A stretch of 64,000 nt of DNA from Maribacter halichondriae (GCF_027474825.1 NZ_CP107030.1:1866529-1930528); one strand, 5' to 3'; positions 35,860 through 46,467 are shown, counted from the stretch's first letter. Notes: a model not told the origin generated them from the letters alone. Numbers and translations are program-made.

Positions 35860-36729
35860 ATGAAAGGAATTATACTTGCAGGAGGCTCTGGAACGCGCTT
35901 ACACCCTTTGACCCTTTCGGTCAGTAAACAACTGATGCCGATTTACGACAAACCTATGATTTACTATCCCCTGTCAACCCTAATGTATGCAGGCATACGT
36001 GAAATATTGATCATATCCACTCCGAAAGACCTTCCCTTGTTCAAAGATTTATTAGGTGATGGCGCTAAATTTGGTTGTTCATTTTCGTACGCCGTACAAG
36101 AAGCACCCAATGGACTCGCTGAGGCTTTTATCATCGGTGCGGATTTTATTGGAGAGGATAAAGTGGCCCTGATTTTAGGGGATAATATTTTTTATGGTTC
36201 TGGGTTGGCGAAATTGCTTCAATCCAATAATGACCCAGATGGCGGGGTGATTTATGCGTATCGTGTCCATGACCCTGAACGTTATGGTGTGGTCGAATTT
36301 AATGAAGATGGAAAAGCTATTAGCATCGAAGAGAAACCGGTAGAACCAAAATCGAATTATGCGGTGCCGGGTATCTATTTTTATGATAACGATGTGGTCG
36401 GGATTGCCCAAAATATTAAGCCCAGTCATAGGGGAGAATTAGAAATCACCGATGTCAATAAGGTTTATCTTGAAAAAGGAAAACTCAGCGTCAGTATTCT
36501 AGATCGTGGAACCGCTTGGTTAGATACCGGTACATTTCAGTCCCTCATGCAAGCCTCGCAATTTGTTGAGGTTATTGAAGAGCGTCAAGGACTTAAAATC
36601 GGGGCCATCGAAGCTGCCGCTTATGAAATGGGTTATATTGATAAAGATGAATTCAAGAAGTTGGCCGAACCCTTGATGAAAAGCGGGTATGGTAAAAACC
36701 TACTTGGAATTTTAAACAAACATCAATGA
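35860..36729 (+). CDS. rfbA: Glucose-1-phosphate thymidylyltransferase
   Basis: A 289-aa nucleotidyltransferase that makes dTDP-glucose from dTTP and glucose-1-phosphate, the first step of dTDP-L-rhamnose synthesis. The N-terminal signature is [20 protein letters not shown], followed by [44 protein letters not shown] and the C-terminal [18 protein letters not shown] are all typical. Length is standard. Its stop overlaps the rfbC start by 4 bp (36726-36729), indicating translational coupling. Confidence 0.97.
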   Translation: MKGIILAGGSGTRLHPLTLSVSKQLMPIYDKPMIYYPLSTLMYAGIREILIISTPKDLPLFKDLLGDGAKFGCSFSYAVQEAPNGLAEAFIIGADFIGEDKVALILGDNIFYGSGLAKLLQSNNDPDGGVIYAYRVHDPERYGVVEFNEDGKAISIEEKPVEPKSNYAVPGIYFYDNDVVGIAQNIKPSHRGELEITDVNKVYLEKGKLSVSILDRGTAWLDTGTFQSLMQASQFVEVIEERQGLKIGAIEAAAYEMGYIDKDEFKKLAEPLMKSGYGKNLLGILNKHQ

Positions 36730-37271
36730 CCGAAACGGAAACGCAACTTAAGGGTTGCTTTGTTTTAGAGCCAACTATCTTTTCCGATGAGCGGGGCTAT
36801 TTCATGGAGTCGTTCAATGCAGCAAGATTTAATAAATTAGTCGGTCAGGATGTTCATTTTGTACAAGACAACCAGTCTCTATCTTCAAAAGGGGTATTGC
36901 GTGGGCTCCATTACCAAGTGGGTGAACATGCACAGGCCAAGTTGGTCCGGGTCCTGCGCGGTAAGGTGCTCGATGTCGCCGTAGACCTTCGTAAAGACTC
37001 GCCCACCCATGGCCAATATGAGGCCATAGAATTAAGTGCTGATAACAAAAAACAACTTTTTATACCAAAAGGTTTTGCCCATGGATTTGTAGTGCTCAGC
37101 GAAACGGCCGAGTTCTTCTACAAATGCGATAATTATTATAACAAGGAGGCAGAAGGCGGAATTATCTATAACGACCCCATCTTGAATATCGACTGGAAAC
37201 TAGCAGAAGAACAGTTAATCGTTTCCGAAAAAGACCGCATTTTGCCCACTTTCGAAAATGCGAGAGGATGA
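36726..37271 (+). CDS. rfbC: dTDP-4-dehydrorhamnose 3,5-epimerase
   Basis: A 181-aa cupin-fold epimerase acting on dTDP-4-keto-6-deoxyglucose. The characteristic segments are [37 protein letters not shown] with the catalytic His, [32 protein letters not shown] and [10 protein letters not shown]. It overlaps rfbA by 4 bp and rfbD by 4 bp, so rfbA, rfbC and rfbD are tightly coupled. Confidence 0.96.
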   Translation: MTETETQLKGCFVLEPTIFSDERGYFMESFNAARFNKLVGQDVHFVQDNQSLSSKGVLRGLHYQVGEHAQAKLVRVLRGKVLDVAVDLRKDSPTHGQYEAIELSADNKKQLFIPKGFAHGFVVLSETAEFFYKCDNYYNKEAEGGIIYNDPILNIDWKLAEEQLIVSEKDRILPTFENARG

Positions 37272-38122
37272 AAAAAGTTTTGGTAACCGGCGGAAACGGG
37301 CAATTGGCCTCTTGTATTAAAGACATTGATAAGACAGCCGAGGCGTATGAATTTATCTATGTCGACCTTCCTGAACTGGATATTACGGACAATGCGCAAG
37401 TCCGAGGCTTTTTCAATGCAAATGAACTATCCTACTGTGTAAACTGCGCCGCCTATACCGCTGTCGATAATGCCGAATCGGAACAACAGTTAGCGACATC
37501 GGTGAACGTATTGGGAGCAAAAAACTTGGCAGAGGCGTGCAAAGCATATGGTGCGGTCATGTTTCAGATTTCCACCGATTTTGTGTTCGATGGAAGACAG
37601 GGGCAAGTATATGCCGAGAACGACCCTACAAACCCACTTGGGGTATACGGACTGACCAAATTACAAGGAGAACAGGCGGTAGCCGATACCTTGAAAGCAC
37701 ATTTTATTTTACGAACGTCGTGGTTGTATTCCGAACACGGGCATAATTTCGTAAAGACGATGCTGCGGTTAGGGGCTGAGCGTGATACCCTGAATGTGGT
37801 GGGCGACCAAATTGGTACACCTACCTATGCAGGTGACTTGGCGCATTTGATTTTGCAACTCATTAGCCAAGAAAGCGATGGGTATGGCACGTACCATTAC
37901 AGTAATGAAGGTGTCGCTAGTTGGTACGATTTTGCCAAGGCTATTTTCGATTTAGCAAAATTGGATTGTAACGTGTTGCCCATTCTTACAGAAGCCTATC
38001 CCACCCCAGCCAAAAGGCCTGCGTTTAGTGTGATGGATAAATCGAAGATCAAAGATAAATACAGAGTGCAAATCCCATATTGGCGCGAAAGCCTCGGCCG
38101 GGTTATCCAAAAATTAATATAG
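37268..38122 (+). CDS. rfbD: dTDP-4-dehydrorhamnose reductase
   Basis: A 284-aa SDR enzyme that completes dTDP-L-rhamnose using NAD(P)H. It begins [20 protein letters not shown] (nucleotide-binding loop) and contains VNCAAYTAVDNAESE, FQISTDFVFDGRQG, and the catalytic YGLTKLQGEQAV, then LRTSWLYSEHGHNFVKTML and PTYAGDLA. It overlaps rfbC by 4 bp and is followed 18 bp later by a methyltransferase gene, so the rhamnose genes and the methyltransferase probably share a transcript. Confidence 0.95.
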   Translation: MKKVLVTGGNGQLASCIKDIDKTAEAYEFIYVDLPELDITDNAQVRGFFNANELSYCVNCAAYTAVDNAESEQQLATSVNVLGAKNLAEACKAYGAVMFQISTDFVFDGRQGQVYAENDPTNPLGVYGLTKLQGEQAVADTLKAHFILRTSWLYSEHGHNFVKTMLRLGAERDTLNVVGDQIGTPTYAGDLAHLILQLISQESDGYGTYHYSNEGVASWYDFAKAIFDLAKLDCNVLPILTEAYPTPAKRPAFSVMDKSKIKDKYRVQIPYWRESLGRVIQKLI

Positions 38123-38140
38123 TCTAAACCAACCAAACGG

Positions 38141-39828
38141 ATGAAATTAAGCGAATTAAAATATGATGAAAAAAGTCGGGTTTATATAAATCCTGAAAAG
38201 GTTATCGACTATAGTGATGGAGAAGAAAATGAGCAATATGTTCTAGATTGCCTTCGAAGTGCCGAGGATACTTCCATATTTTCTAAAGATCTTTTAAAGT
38301 CTATCAAAGACTGGCCAAGTGAATACCATTTCACAACGTATAGGCCGAATATTGTAAGACCTTTCAAAATTAAAAAAGGCCAAAAGGTATTGGAAATTGG
38401 CGCTGGCACAGGTGCGATAACACGATATTTGGGTGAAACCGGGGCCGATATCATCGCCGTTGAAGGGGGTTGCCACGGGCCAAGTGTATCGCCGAAAGAT
38501 GTCGAGATTTGCAGAACGTCAAGGTTGTCTGCAGTAATGTTGAAGATGTTGAATTCGAGGAAAAATTTGACATAATCACACTAATCGGAGTTTTTGAATA
38601 TACCGCCAAATATTCAAGCCACAAAAATCCCTTTCACGATGCATTAAAGAATTATGGGGATTTGCTAAAGCCTAATGGATCGCTGATCATTGCAATAGAG
38701 AACAAATTGGGATTAAAATATTTTTCAGGATATAACGAAGATCATTTTGGCCAACCTTATTTTGGCATTGAAGATAGATATGGCGCCAAGGATATTACAA
38801 CCTTCGGTTATGAAGAAATCAAGGAAATGTTGGGTAACAGTGGTTATAAATCGGTTAAATTCCTTTTTCCATTCCCTGATTATAAAATACCTAAGGCGGT
38901 AATTACGGATAAAGGCGTTGAGAATAAGAAATTCAATGAGTCTGATTTAATACGGCTTACGAAGGAAAGACATTATGGAACTCGGCCTAAGGCCAATCTT
39001 CTAAATGAGTATCTTGCTTGGAAAGTGATTGCTGAAAATAAGTTGGTAAAAGACGTATCCAATTCATTTCTGATAGTGGCATGTAAAAATGGAGAAACCG
39101 AATTGATTAGCGATTCGGTTTTGGCGGAGTTTTATACTTGCGCTCGTTTCGAACCTTACAATACGGCTACTACATTCGAAGAAATTGAGCTCGAAAATAT
39201 TGTAGTAAAAAAGAATACTCTTGGTAATAAAGAACAGCCTGAAAACAGAAACGATCTTGTACACAAATTCAAAAGTGAAACTGATTATATATCAGGACAG
39301 AACTTACATCACATAATTACGGAGACACTACTCAAAAATCGGTTTACGGAATATGAAAACCTAATGAAGCAATGGGCCACTTATATAACAACAAATACAG
39401 TGTTGAGCAAAGGGGACGGTTTGGTAAAACCAGAATATTTTGATGCACTTCCACGTAATTTTATAGTAGATAAGAACAATAACCTGCATCTCTTTGATCA
39501 AGAATGGACAATAAACCGACCATTTGATGTTACATTTTTATTGGTAAGATATTTGAGTGAGTATCGAAGAAAGAAGGGTATGTACTCAGGTTATGCTTCT
39601 AACTTTCTGGGTTTCGTGAATAAAACTCTAAATACATGTGGCTTAAGTCCGGTTTCCGGAAAAAGGCTGAATGAGATAATGAAGGAGGATGAAGAAATAA
39701 GGAGTAAAATACATCGACCGGGCGGTATTGCATCAAGGAAGGTTTTAAAGTCGTTTATTCAATTGTTTCTGAAGATGGCGAAGGATGTGAAAAGCTATAT
39801 TTACTATGATATGTTTGCTCAGCGTTAG
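38141..39828 (+). CDS. SAM-dependent methyltransferase with large C-terminal domain (frame interrupted at 38465-38469)
   Basis: The first frame gives a helical N-terminus and SAM motif I KVLEIGAGTGAITRYLGETG with IIAVEGG. The second frame resumes LPRAKCIAERCRDLQNVKVV, then FDIITLIGVFEYTAKY, LLKPNGSLIIAIENKLGLKY and a roughly 300-aa C-terminal part with FDQEWTINRPFDVTFLLVRY. Adding one G to the G5 run at 38465-38469 joins the frames into 562 aa. The C-terminal half resembles regions of large polysaccharide-locus methyltransferases that may hold a kinase-like or accessory fold (weak inference; note HLFDQEW). It follows rfbD by 18 bp. A role in methylating or capping the glycan is plausible but unproven. 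Confidence 0.83.
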
Positions 39829-39875
39829 TAAAGCTTTGAGAATTTGGGAGCTTCCTGTCCTTCACCCCGAATGGA

Positions 39876-40601
39876 TTAAATGTATTGCAAATGCACAGTT
39901 TTCCTCCCCAAAACAATATGCTCACGGCTTTCACAAGTCTGCAACACCTTGATATTAAAATGTTCCATCATTTGCGTCAAAAGACCGACATCAAAAACAT
40001 GATGGTGCAGGGCCCTATTTTCAGGGTTTTTTAAAGACCGTTCCTTAAACTGTTCGGGTGTACCGGCCGGGGGATCTAGGCTGAGGTCATGAAGTTTTAA
40101 AATCTCATCGAGATGGGTCATATCGTCCTCGCCCATATTGCTTTTATAATCCTCCAAAAGATGTGAAAATGTTGTCACAGGGCGATAATGGTCAAAATTA
40201 TAGGCCTTGTTGGGCAAGGCGAGCAATAAGAGTCCGCCTTTATTGACGACACGTACCCATTCTTCCAAAGCTTTCATCGGGTTGGCCACATGTTCGAGGC
40301 AATTCGAGGAAATGACGAAATCGTACTTGCCATCTGGAATTTCATTCAGATCGGTCGCTTCCGAAATGTACTGAATACCGGTTTTGCCTTTATGCCACGT
40401 ATAGCTTTCCCCATCTTCGATAGTGCCTTCCCAAAGGGTCGTATTGGAGAAGTTGCAGCCATCAAGTCCGTAGATGACTTTGTACAAAGGCACAAAACCA
40501 TCGTTCCGGAAAAGACCACTGGGGCCGCCGATTTCGAGTCCGGTTTTGCCTGAAAAAAGTTGATGAGTGTTTTCCAAGTTGGGTATGCGTTGGGGATTCA
40601 T
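39876..40601 (-). CDS. Class I SAM-dependent methyltransferase
   Basis: A 241-aa protein with an atypical motif I, KTGLEIGGPSGLF, an NGFVPLYK-like segment and YDFVISSNCLEHVANPMKAL, which is the usual motif IV region of Methyltransf_11-type enzymes. VRVVNKGGLLLLALPNKAYNFDHYRP follows. The histidine-rich ALHHHVFDVGLLTQMM near residue 195 and the C-terminal EHIVLGRK complete the domain. The gene is transcribed opposite to its neighbours in the polysaccharide locus and so has its own promoter. The substrate is unknown; sugar methylation is suggested only by location. Confidence 0.82.
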   Translation of the reverse strand: MNPQRIPNLENTHQLFSGKTGLEIGGPSGLFRNDGFVPLYKVIYGLDGCNFSNTTLWEGTIEDGESYTWHKGKTGIQYISEATDLNEIPDGKYDFVISSNCLEHVANPMKALEEWVRVVNKGGLLLLALPNKAYNFDHYRPVTTFSHLLEDYKSNMGEDDMTHLDEILKLHDLSLDPPAGTPEQFKERSLKNPENRALHHHVFDVGLLTQMMEHFNIKVLQTCESREHIVLGRKTVHLQYI

Positions 40602-40787
40602 TTTAGAAACCCCTTTTTTAACGACATAGCCTACTCCTTTTCCTGTAAGACCTTGATGAGTTTACCCAGTGTTGACATCGTGTTTGTACATATTGGTTGG
40701 CGCAAAGATACAATTGCAAGTTTATTTTAAGGGTTTTCAAACCAGCCTTTTCTATTGTAGATGGAAAGTACTACGGGTAGCTTTGTG

Positions 40788-40795
40788 TATCTTTG
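40788..40795 (+). promoter_or_regulatory. Candidate -7 element for the metallo-beta-lactamase-fold gene
   Basis: TATCTTTG matches TAnnTTTG, 18 bp before the ATG at 40814. No -33 box at the usual distance is clear. Confidence 0.4.
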
Positions 40796-40813
40796 AATAG
40801 TATTGGATAGAAT

Positions 40814-41791
40814 ATGGCTTTGATAATGATGGATAGTAAAAAAACGCCCTTGAGGATGGCGTCATGTTCTCGGAATTCCGTTAATCCTGTTGTTTTTCTT
40901 TTTCTTCTCCTTCTATTTTCATGTTCGAATTCAGAAACTGAACGGTCTTCCCTAAAAATCAAAAACTTTCCCGAACGAACCCACGACTTTTCGCTATGGC
41001 AATTGGAACCTTTTTATGAAGAGGTTCAAATGGCCTACATTCTTAAAACCGATGATGAAAATATTGTGGTCATCGATGGGGGCGGCATCATCAGTGCACC
41101 TATTTTGGAGCGGTATCTAGAAGAGTTGGGTGGCACAGTACACACGTGGATTTTATCACACCCTCATTTGGATCATATCGGAGCGTTCTTGGAGATTCTC
41201 AAAAACGACGAAATTCAAATAGACCAGGTCGTCCATGTGCCTTTGCCCGAAGATTGGGTGCAGCAAAATGAAGCGGTAAATTATGATTTGGTGAGGGAAT
41301 ACAATAGGACCGTACATGCGTCAAATACGCAGATAGCCTCCATGAAAGTGGGCGATACACTATTTTTAGGGGACGGGGTAAAAATGAACGTATTGGGTGC
41401 TTTTAATGAGCAAATCAAGCAAAATGCAATAAACAATTCATCACTGGTGTTTACCATAAAAAGTGCCTCTAAATCAATATTGTTTTTGGGCGACCTCGGA
41501 CTCCAAGGAGGAAAATTCATACTAAAGGAAACTGAACCAACGGCATTGAAAGCTGACTACGTACAAATGGCACACCACGGCCAGCATGGAGTAGACAAGA
41601 CATTTTATGAAGCTGTAAATGCCGATTACGCCCTGTGGCCCACCCCGAAATGGCTTTGGGAAAACCGGGCCGATGGGCGCGACTATAATACCGGAAATTT
41701 TATGACCTTTGAAACACGCCTCTGGATGGAAGAACTTGGAATCAAGACCAACTATGTATCCGGTCTAGATGGCACCGTGCAGATTGATTGA
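40814..41791 (+). CDS. Metallo-beta-lactamase-fold hydrolase, ComEC-C-like lipoprotein
   Basis: Up to 325 aa. The start may lie at 40814, 40826, 40829 or 40856, all upstream of the signal segment VNPVVFLFLLLLFSCSN, which ends in a lipobox (LFSC). The MBL motif ILSHPHLDHIGAF (HxHxDH) is intact, with VVIDGGGIISAPI before it, and SILFLGDLG and VQMAHHGQHG later. The nearest known type is the soluble ComEC/Rec2-like MBL domain, here without the channel. A lipid anchor would place a metal-dependent hydrolase in the envelope. The substrate is unknown. It precedes the flippase gene by 228 bp. Confidence 0.82.
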   Translation: MALIMMDSKKTPLRMASCSRNSVNPVVFLFLLLLFSCSNSETERSSLKIKNFPERTHDFSLWQLEPFYEEVQMAYILKTDDENIVVIDGGGIISAPILERYLEELGGTVHTWILSHPHLDHIGAFLEILKNDEIQIDQVVHVPLPEDWVQQNEAVNYDLVREYNRTVHASNTQIASMKVGDTLFLGDGVKMNVLGAFNEQIKQNAINNSSLVFTIKSASKSILFLGDLGLQGGKFILKETEPTALKADYVQMAHHGQHGVDKTFYEAVNADYALWPTPKWLWENRADGRDYNTGNFMTFETRLWMEELGIKTNYVSGLDGTVQID

Positions 41792-41981
41792 ATTCTTGTG
41801 AGGCCAGAGAAGTTTAGGAGAAAAGTTTATAGTTTATGAGTTTATTAAATAGGGGTAGTTCAGGTTTGCAGTGGGTAGTAAAGAAGTATAGTGAATAAGT
41901 TCAGCCGCAAAGAACACCCATAACCTCGTACTTCTAATTTCGCATTTCGTACTTTTCAGACCACAAATCAAGAACCTATCA

Positions 41982-42001
41982 CACTGAGCGCAGTCGAAGT
42001 G
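41982..42001. repeat. Dispersed CACTGAGCGCAGTCGAAGTG motif upstream of the flippase gene
   Basis: This 20-nt string with CACT/AGTG ends is a word I recall as widely repeated between flavobacterial genes. It lies 18 bp before the flippase ATG. Only one copy is seen in this window, so the repeat status is from prior knowledge. Confidence 0.35.
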
Positions 42002-42019
42002 CAAAACCAAAACCCATAA

Positions 42020-43435
42020 ATGCCAACCGTATCAAAGAACATCTTCTGGTCTACCCTTACTTCGGCCCTCCAGCTCTACACCGGAAGCGTCGTTTTTATC
42101 GTCTTGGCCAAGCTGATGGATTTAGAGGAATTCGGAATCCTTAGTTTTGGATTTTCATTGGCCGCACTGGTCGCCATCGCCGCCGATTTTGGGTTTTCCC
42201 TGATGATTATGAAAGATTATCCCCAACAGAAAATCGGGGAGCACAACAGCTATATCTCGAACAGCTTGATGGCTAAACTGGTGTTGTCGCTAGGCAGTGC
42301 CGTTCTATTCTTTATTTATCTCTTCCTTTTTTATGATGGTGATTGGCTTTTGGTCGGGTGTATCTACACCTTTATTGCGATCGCTCAATCGTTTGTCAGT
42401 TATCTTCAGGCACTTTTACGGGTCGAAAACCGGTTTCACAAATACACTGAGACGGTCGGCATCTATGCTTTTGTAGTTACCCTTTGTGTTTTGGCCTATT
42501 GGCAATTCGAAATGCAGCTTTTACAGCTTGTTTGGTACTTGTTGGCCTGTCGGATGGTACAGTTGGGGTGGACGCTTTATTTGAACCGTGTGACGCTAAA
42601 AGGGTTTTCTTTCAACAAAAAGAAGATAGCAAAGCTTTTGGGCAACAGTTGGTCTTTCGGTTTGCATATGCTTTTGGGTATTTTTTATTTTATGGTAGAC
42701 ACCCAAATTATTTCATTGTATTTGGGTGCCGAGGAAGTTGCACTGTACCAATCGGTATTTCGAATTATATTGATTCTATTGATGTTTTCCGATATAGTCT
42801 CCAGCGTTTTGTTGCCGTACCTTTCCTTTAAATATCATAAACAGGAGGATATCTCCCAACATGTATCGAAAATCTTTTTGTACCTCTTGATTATCGGGTG
42901 TTCTTTGTTCTTGCTTTTTACTTCTTTTGATAGTGAGATTCTTGAAATACTGTATACGCCTGAATATGTAAGTGCGGCAATTTTGGTATTGCCTTTTTCG
43001 ATTGTCATCATCTTAAGGACAGTTTCCTCATTATTGGGCAATATTTTGACCATTTCGAACAAGCAGGCCTATCGAGTACTTACCGTCGGGGTTTCTTTGA
43101 TTGTTAGCCTTGTACTCAACCTCATTTTAATCCCCAAATACGGAATAGAATCCGCCGCTTGGGTCAGTGTCATCGTACATCTGGTACTTTTTGGCATGTA
43201 TTTTTACTATAGTAAACAAGAAATACCCGCCATCGGCCTTTTTGAAGTGAACACACTTCTCGTTTTATCCGCCTCCATATTACTGTATTTTGCGGTACGA
43301 TACGGTACTGCCGGAAATCTCGCCCTAATTCTTGGGTGTGCCGTTGTATGGCTCGCATTCGTGTTTTGGATTATGAAGCGTAACGGGAATCTTGCGTTTT
43401 TACAACAGATACTTCGTGAGAAGGGGGTTGGATAA
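42020..43435 (+). CDS. Oligosaccharide flippase (Wzx-like, MOP superfamily)
   Basis: A 471-aa integral membrane protein with about 12-14 hydrophobic helices. The N-terminal motif NIFWSTLTSALQLYTGSVVF and LMDLEEFGILSFGFSLAAL are typical of the polysaccharide_synt family. GAEEVALYQSVFRI in the middle helix and LGNILTISNKQAYRVL later also fit. Wzx proteins move undecaprenyl-linked repeat units across the inner membrane. The gene ends the rightward run here; a strong terminator separates it from the leftward GDPD gene. Confidence 0.92.
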   Translation: MPTVSKNIFWSTLTSALQLYTGSVVFIVLAKLMDLEEFGILSFGFSLAALVAIAADFGFSLMIMKDYPQQKIGEHNSYISNSLMAKLVLSLGSAVLFFIYLFLFYDGDWLLVGCIYTFIAIAQSFVSYLQALLRVENRFHKYTETVGIYAFVVTLCVLAYWQFEMQLLQLVWYLLACRMVQLGWTLYLNRVTLKGFSFNKKKIAKLLGNSWSFGLHMLLGIFYFMVDTQIISLYLGAEEVALYQSVFRIILILLMFSDIVSSVLLPYLSFKYHKQEDISQHVSKIFLYLLIIGCSLFLLFTSFDSEILEILYTPEYVSAAILVLPFSIVIILRTVSSLLGNILTISNKQAYRVLTVGVSLIVSLVLNLILIPKYGIESAAWVSVIVHLVLFGMYFYYSKQEIPAIGLFEVNTLLVLSASILLYFAVRYGTAGNLALILGCAVVWLAFVFWIMKRNGNLAFLQQILREKGVG

Positions 43436-43478
43436 GTTTTGTAGATATCACAACATAAATATTGGAAAGATTTAAAGC

Positions 43479-43502
43479 TCCCCTCCTGGAATCAGGAGGG
43501 GA
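43479..43502. terminator. Bidirectional terminator between the flippase and GDPD genes
   Basis: A perfect 10-bp stem, TCCCCTCCTG with CAGGAGGGGA, with loop GAAT and A/T-rich flanks, centred between convergent stop codons. Confidence 0.88.
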
Positions 43503-43517
43503 ATCTAAAATCATTTT

Positions 43518-44713
43518 TTATTTTGGATCAAAAACCCAATCATCGGCGTACATGCCGTACACCATACCGATTTCATTTTCCAGAACATATTTTTCGTCCT
43601 TGCCAGGTTCCACATTAACTTGATATACATAGACCTTGATACCATTTCCCCCAAAATATCGAACAGGGCCTTTTGAGCGGGAATATTGGCTCTTGGCACG
43701 GCCACTCCGGCGACATTATGTTTTTTTAGGTACTCAAGCTTATCCCCTTTTATCTTGCTTAAAGGCAGCGCCGAGATCAAGGTGCCGATGTCAGCTTTTG
43801 AAGCTTCTTCGACCGCTTCCAACGTGAACAATTCCATGAGTACTCGTTCCTTGTTTACAAATTGTTTAGAAAATGCGGTGGGTTTATTGACTTTGTCCGT
43901 TATCAAGATAGCATCTAGGTGTTCTTTGAACCACGTATTAATATCGTCCATAGCCATAGGTGTATATTTTCCATAGATCTTATGGGACAGGAATTCGGCT
44001 CGGGTAACAGGCAGTTCTCCTTTATAGTTGGTCTGCGTCGCCCAATGTTTCCAATCATGGGTAGCTACAAAATGACCATCTTTCGTTTCACTGATATCCA
44101 ATTCGAACAAACGGAATCCCTTCTTATAATTAAAATCCAAGGCCTCTTTTGAATTGGTATATTTGAGGTTGTCGATGCTTCCTCCGGCGTGGGCTATAAA
44201 ACGATCATTATCCTTTAGGTACTCCGAAGTCGGTTTTGAAAAATAAGTCGTGTTATTCGAAATATTTTTTGGATAAGCCATATCCACAGCAATCGAAAGG
44301 TCATCGGTCTTTTCGATAGGCTCCTCTTGAAGATTATGAAATATGTATGCTTCGCGGTTTTCCAGATTGCTCAATTCGGAAAACCCCATATCCTCAAGTT
44401 TATCGGAAAAGGCTTCCAATGCCTTATGGGCCGAATCGTGTGCAAAAATAATATACTGAACATTATTTTTTTTCAACTCCTTGAGTAAGGTAACAAATTC
44501 ATCAGTTTCAACGGCATTTCCGTAGGTATCGAAAGTTTTTAATTCATACTTCTTGTGCGTATTTAGTACCACAACAGTAAGTCCTCTTTGTGAAATTTTC
44601 ACGGTGTTTTCCCCGATACTGAAACTACTTTGGCTTTTAGCATTGTAACTATTGCTGACCACGCGGATAAAATCCTCTTGTTGGGTCAAGGCTATTTCTT
44701 GTAGCAGGTCCAT
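43518..44713 (-). CDS. Glycerophosphodiester phosphodiesterase-like protein (frame interrupted at 43648-43652)
   Basis: The N-terminal 155 residues form an unassigned alpha/beta region. The GDPD domain then starts with RFIAHAGGSIDNLKYTNSKEA and continues LFELDISETKDGHFVATHDW, preserving the His, Glu-x-Asp and His of the GDPD active site. The C-terminal frame breaks after LFDILG. Adding one base to the C5 run at 43648-43652 (G5 on the coding strand) gives GIKVYVYQVNVEPGKDEKYV and ends DDWVFDPK at 43518, a better fit than the basic tail of the raw frame. The repaired length is 398 aa. No signal peptide is visible. It lies 2 bp after the phosphoglycerol-transferase-like sulfatase gene, so the two enzymes probably act on the same glycerophosphate substrate. 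Confidence 0.85.
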
Positions 44714-44715
44714 GT

Positions 44716-46467
44716 CTACTCTTTCAAAACTGACTTTGGAACCCCCTTTTTTGTAATTCCGAAATTAGGTTTGGTCTTTAAGGAAGCATAGATAGCTCCT
44801 GTCGAAGTAAAAATATCAAGATAAGGCGATTCAGGAAGGTCTTTCAAGATGTCCTCGAAAGCTACTGGAAGATGATCGAACGGTCGCATCTGATCGTCGA
44901 ATAAAATTCGATGGCAATTTGGTCCTGAAGGAAGTTTACCTGTTGCAACAGATATACCGTCATTGTTTTTAGCTATGAAAGAATTTGAGGCTTTATCAAT
45001 TTCCACTGTAATTCCATCCTTGCAATTGAAAGTTTTTAAAGCCGCATCGTTCAAGCGTAAGATATCGGCATTGTGCTTGTTTAAAAAAGCGTTTTTATCC
45101 CCTTCAGGAATGAAATCCGTCAAAAATTTGACATTATGTTGAATCTGTGCTCCTTCTAAAACGGTTTTGGCCAAGTCTATTTGCGTAATCGGTTTGTCCT
45201 CTGGGTTCGAAATAGTTTTTGGATCCGCATTGGTCAATAAAAAGAGTGAACGTTCGTCAAAGTTTGAAATGACAGGAGAAGTATTACCCATTAAAAGATG
45301 ATCCGGGAAAATATAGAAAATGGTATTGGAAAGCATACCTTCACTTTCTAAAAAAGCAACTAAATCGCCCACAAAATAATCTGTAGCCGAAGCCATAAAT
45401 TCCAGATTGGTAGTTTGTGGGGGCAAGACTTCTTCCAATCGTTTATCTAGCACCCCATTCGGAAAATGTGTCGAAATCGAGGATAAGAATAAAGCAAATG
45501 GTCGGTCTGAACCCTTTTTCTTTTTCAATTCTTTCTTGAACTCTTCAAAAAGGTCTTTGTCATGAATGCCCCAGACCAATTTTTCGTACGGAGTCTCAAA
45601 ATCCTTTTCCGATTTTACCGAAAAGCCAAATGTTTTTAACATGTCTTCTATGCCGGAGTATTCCTTGTTCCCTATAAAATATTGGATATCATAGTCGGCA
45701 CTTTTTAAAACATCCGCCAAGGTCGTAAGCTTGTTCTCATAATTGTTCTGGAACACGCTGTTGCCATGAAGCCCGAAAAATGCAGGTACACCTGAGATAA
45801 AAGTATACAAAGAAGCAGAAGTCCAACCACCTGCTGGGGACTGTAGCATATCGTACAATGCCCCCTCGTTTGCCAGACGTGTCATATTGGGTGTAAGATG
45901 GCCAAGCTTTTTCCCTAAGTATCCTTTTTCAAAAGATTCTAGTGATAATACCACGATATTTTTTCCTGGACTGGCCTTGATCTCGCTTTTTGAGACATAA
46001 TCGTCTGGGTCGATTTCCAAGGCGGAAAGTGCATCTTCGAAGGTAGCGCTCCCCGCAAATTTTAACCGTAACGTATCATAGGCGTTGTTAATGATCCCCC
46101 CATTGAAACTCATGGCGATCAAACCTATTGCGAACGCTGCAAGAGGTATGATTTTCATGGAAAACCTGCTTTGTATCACTTTTGATACCACATGAATCGT
46201 CAACGTAGAAAGTAGCAAGGCCAAAATAATGTATAACAACTCAGCACCAAAAAACTCGGAAACCGATGTGGCATCGGTCAGACTGAAATTCTCATAGAAT
46301 CGGTAATCGGCAACATTCCCTGTAAGGATTACAGAACTGAATTGTACAGCAAAGAGTATCCCAAAAACGGCTGAAATAGCAAAAGCAAGAATTTTATTGG
46401 CAATAGGGATAAGAGTCCTTACGGCAATAAGTACGGCCAACAAACAAGCCAATTGAAAAATAGCCAT
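44716..46467 (-). CDS. LTA synthase/phosphoglycerol transferase-like sulfatase-fold membrane enzyme
   Basis: A 583-aa protein with about four N-terminal membrane helices (1-18, 27-52, 75-97 and 105-125), then a large extracytoplasmic alkaline phosphatase/sulfatase domain. Domain signatures are NIVVLSLESFEKGYLGKKLG (metal-binding Glu), AGGWTSASLYTFISG with the nucleophile Thr, and IFYIFPDHLLMGN (metal-binding Asp-His). This layout is that of LtaS and MdoB enzymes, which move glycerol-1-phosphate from phosphatidylglycerol to a polymer or glycan. In a Gram-negative polysaccharide locus it may decorate the repeat unit with phosphoglycerol (inference). It is followed 2 bp later by a GDPD gene. Confidence 0.85.
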   Translation of the reverse strand: MAIFQLACLLAVLIAVRTLIPIANKILAFAISAVFGILFAVQFSSVILTGNVADYRFYENFSLTDATSVSEFFGAELLYIILALLLSTLTIHVVSKVIQSRFSMKIIPLAAFAIGLIAMSFNGGIINNAYDTLRLKFAGSATFEDALSALEIDPDDYVSKSEIKASPGKNIVVLSLESFEKGYLGKKLGHLTPNMTRLANEGALYDMLQSPAGGWTSASLYTFISGVPAFFGLHGNSVFQNNYENKLTTLADVLKSADYDIQYFIGNKEYSGIEDMLKTFGFSVKSEKDFETPYEKLVWGIHDKDLFEEFKKELKKKKGSDRPFALFLSSISTHFPNGVLDKRLEEVLPPQTTNLEFMASATDYFVGDLVAFLESEGMLSNTIFYIFPDHLLMGNTSPVISNFDERSLFLLTNADPKTISNPEDKPITQIDLAKTVLEGAQIQHNVKFLTDFIPEGDKNAFLNKHNADILRLNDAALKTFNCKDGITVEIDKASNSFIAKNNDGISVATGKLPSGPNCHRILFDDQMRPFDHLPVAFEDILKDLPESPYLDIFTSTGAIYASLKTKPNFGITKKGVPKSVLKE

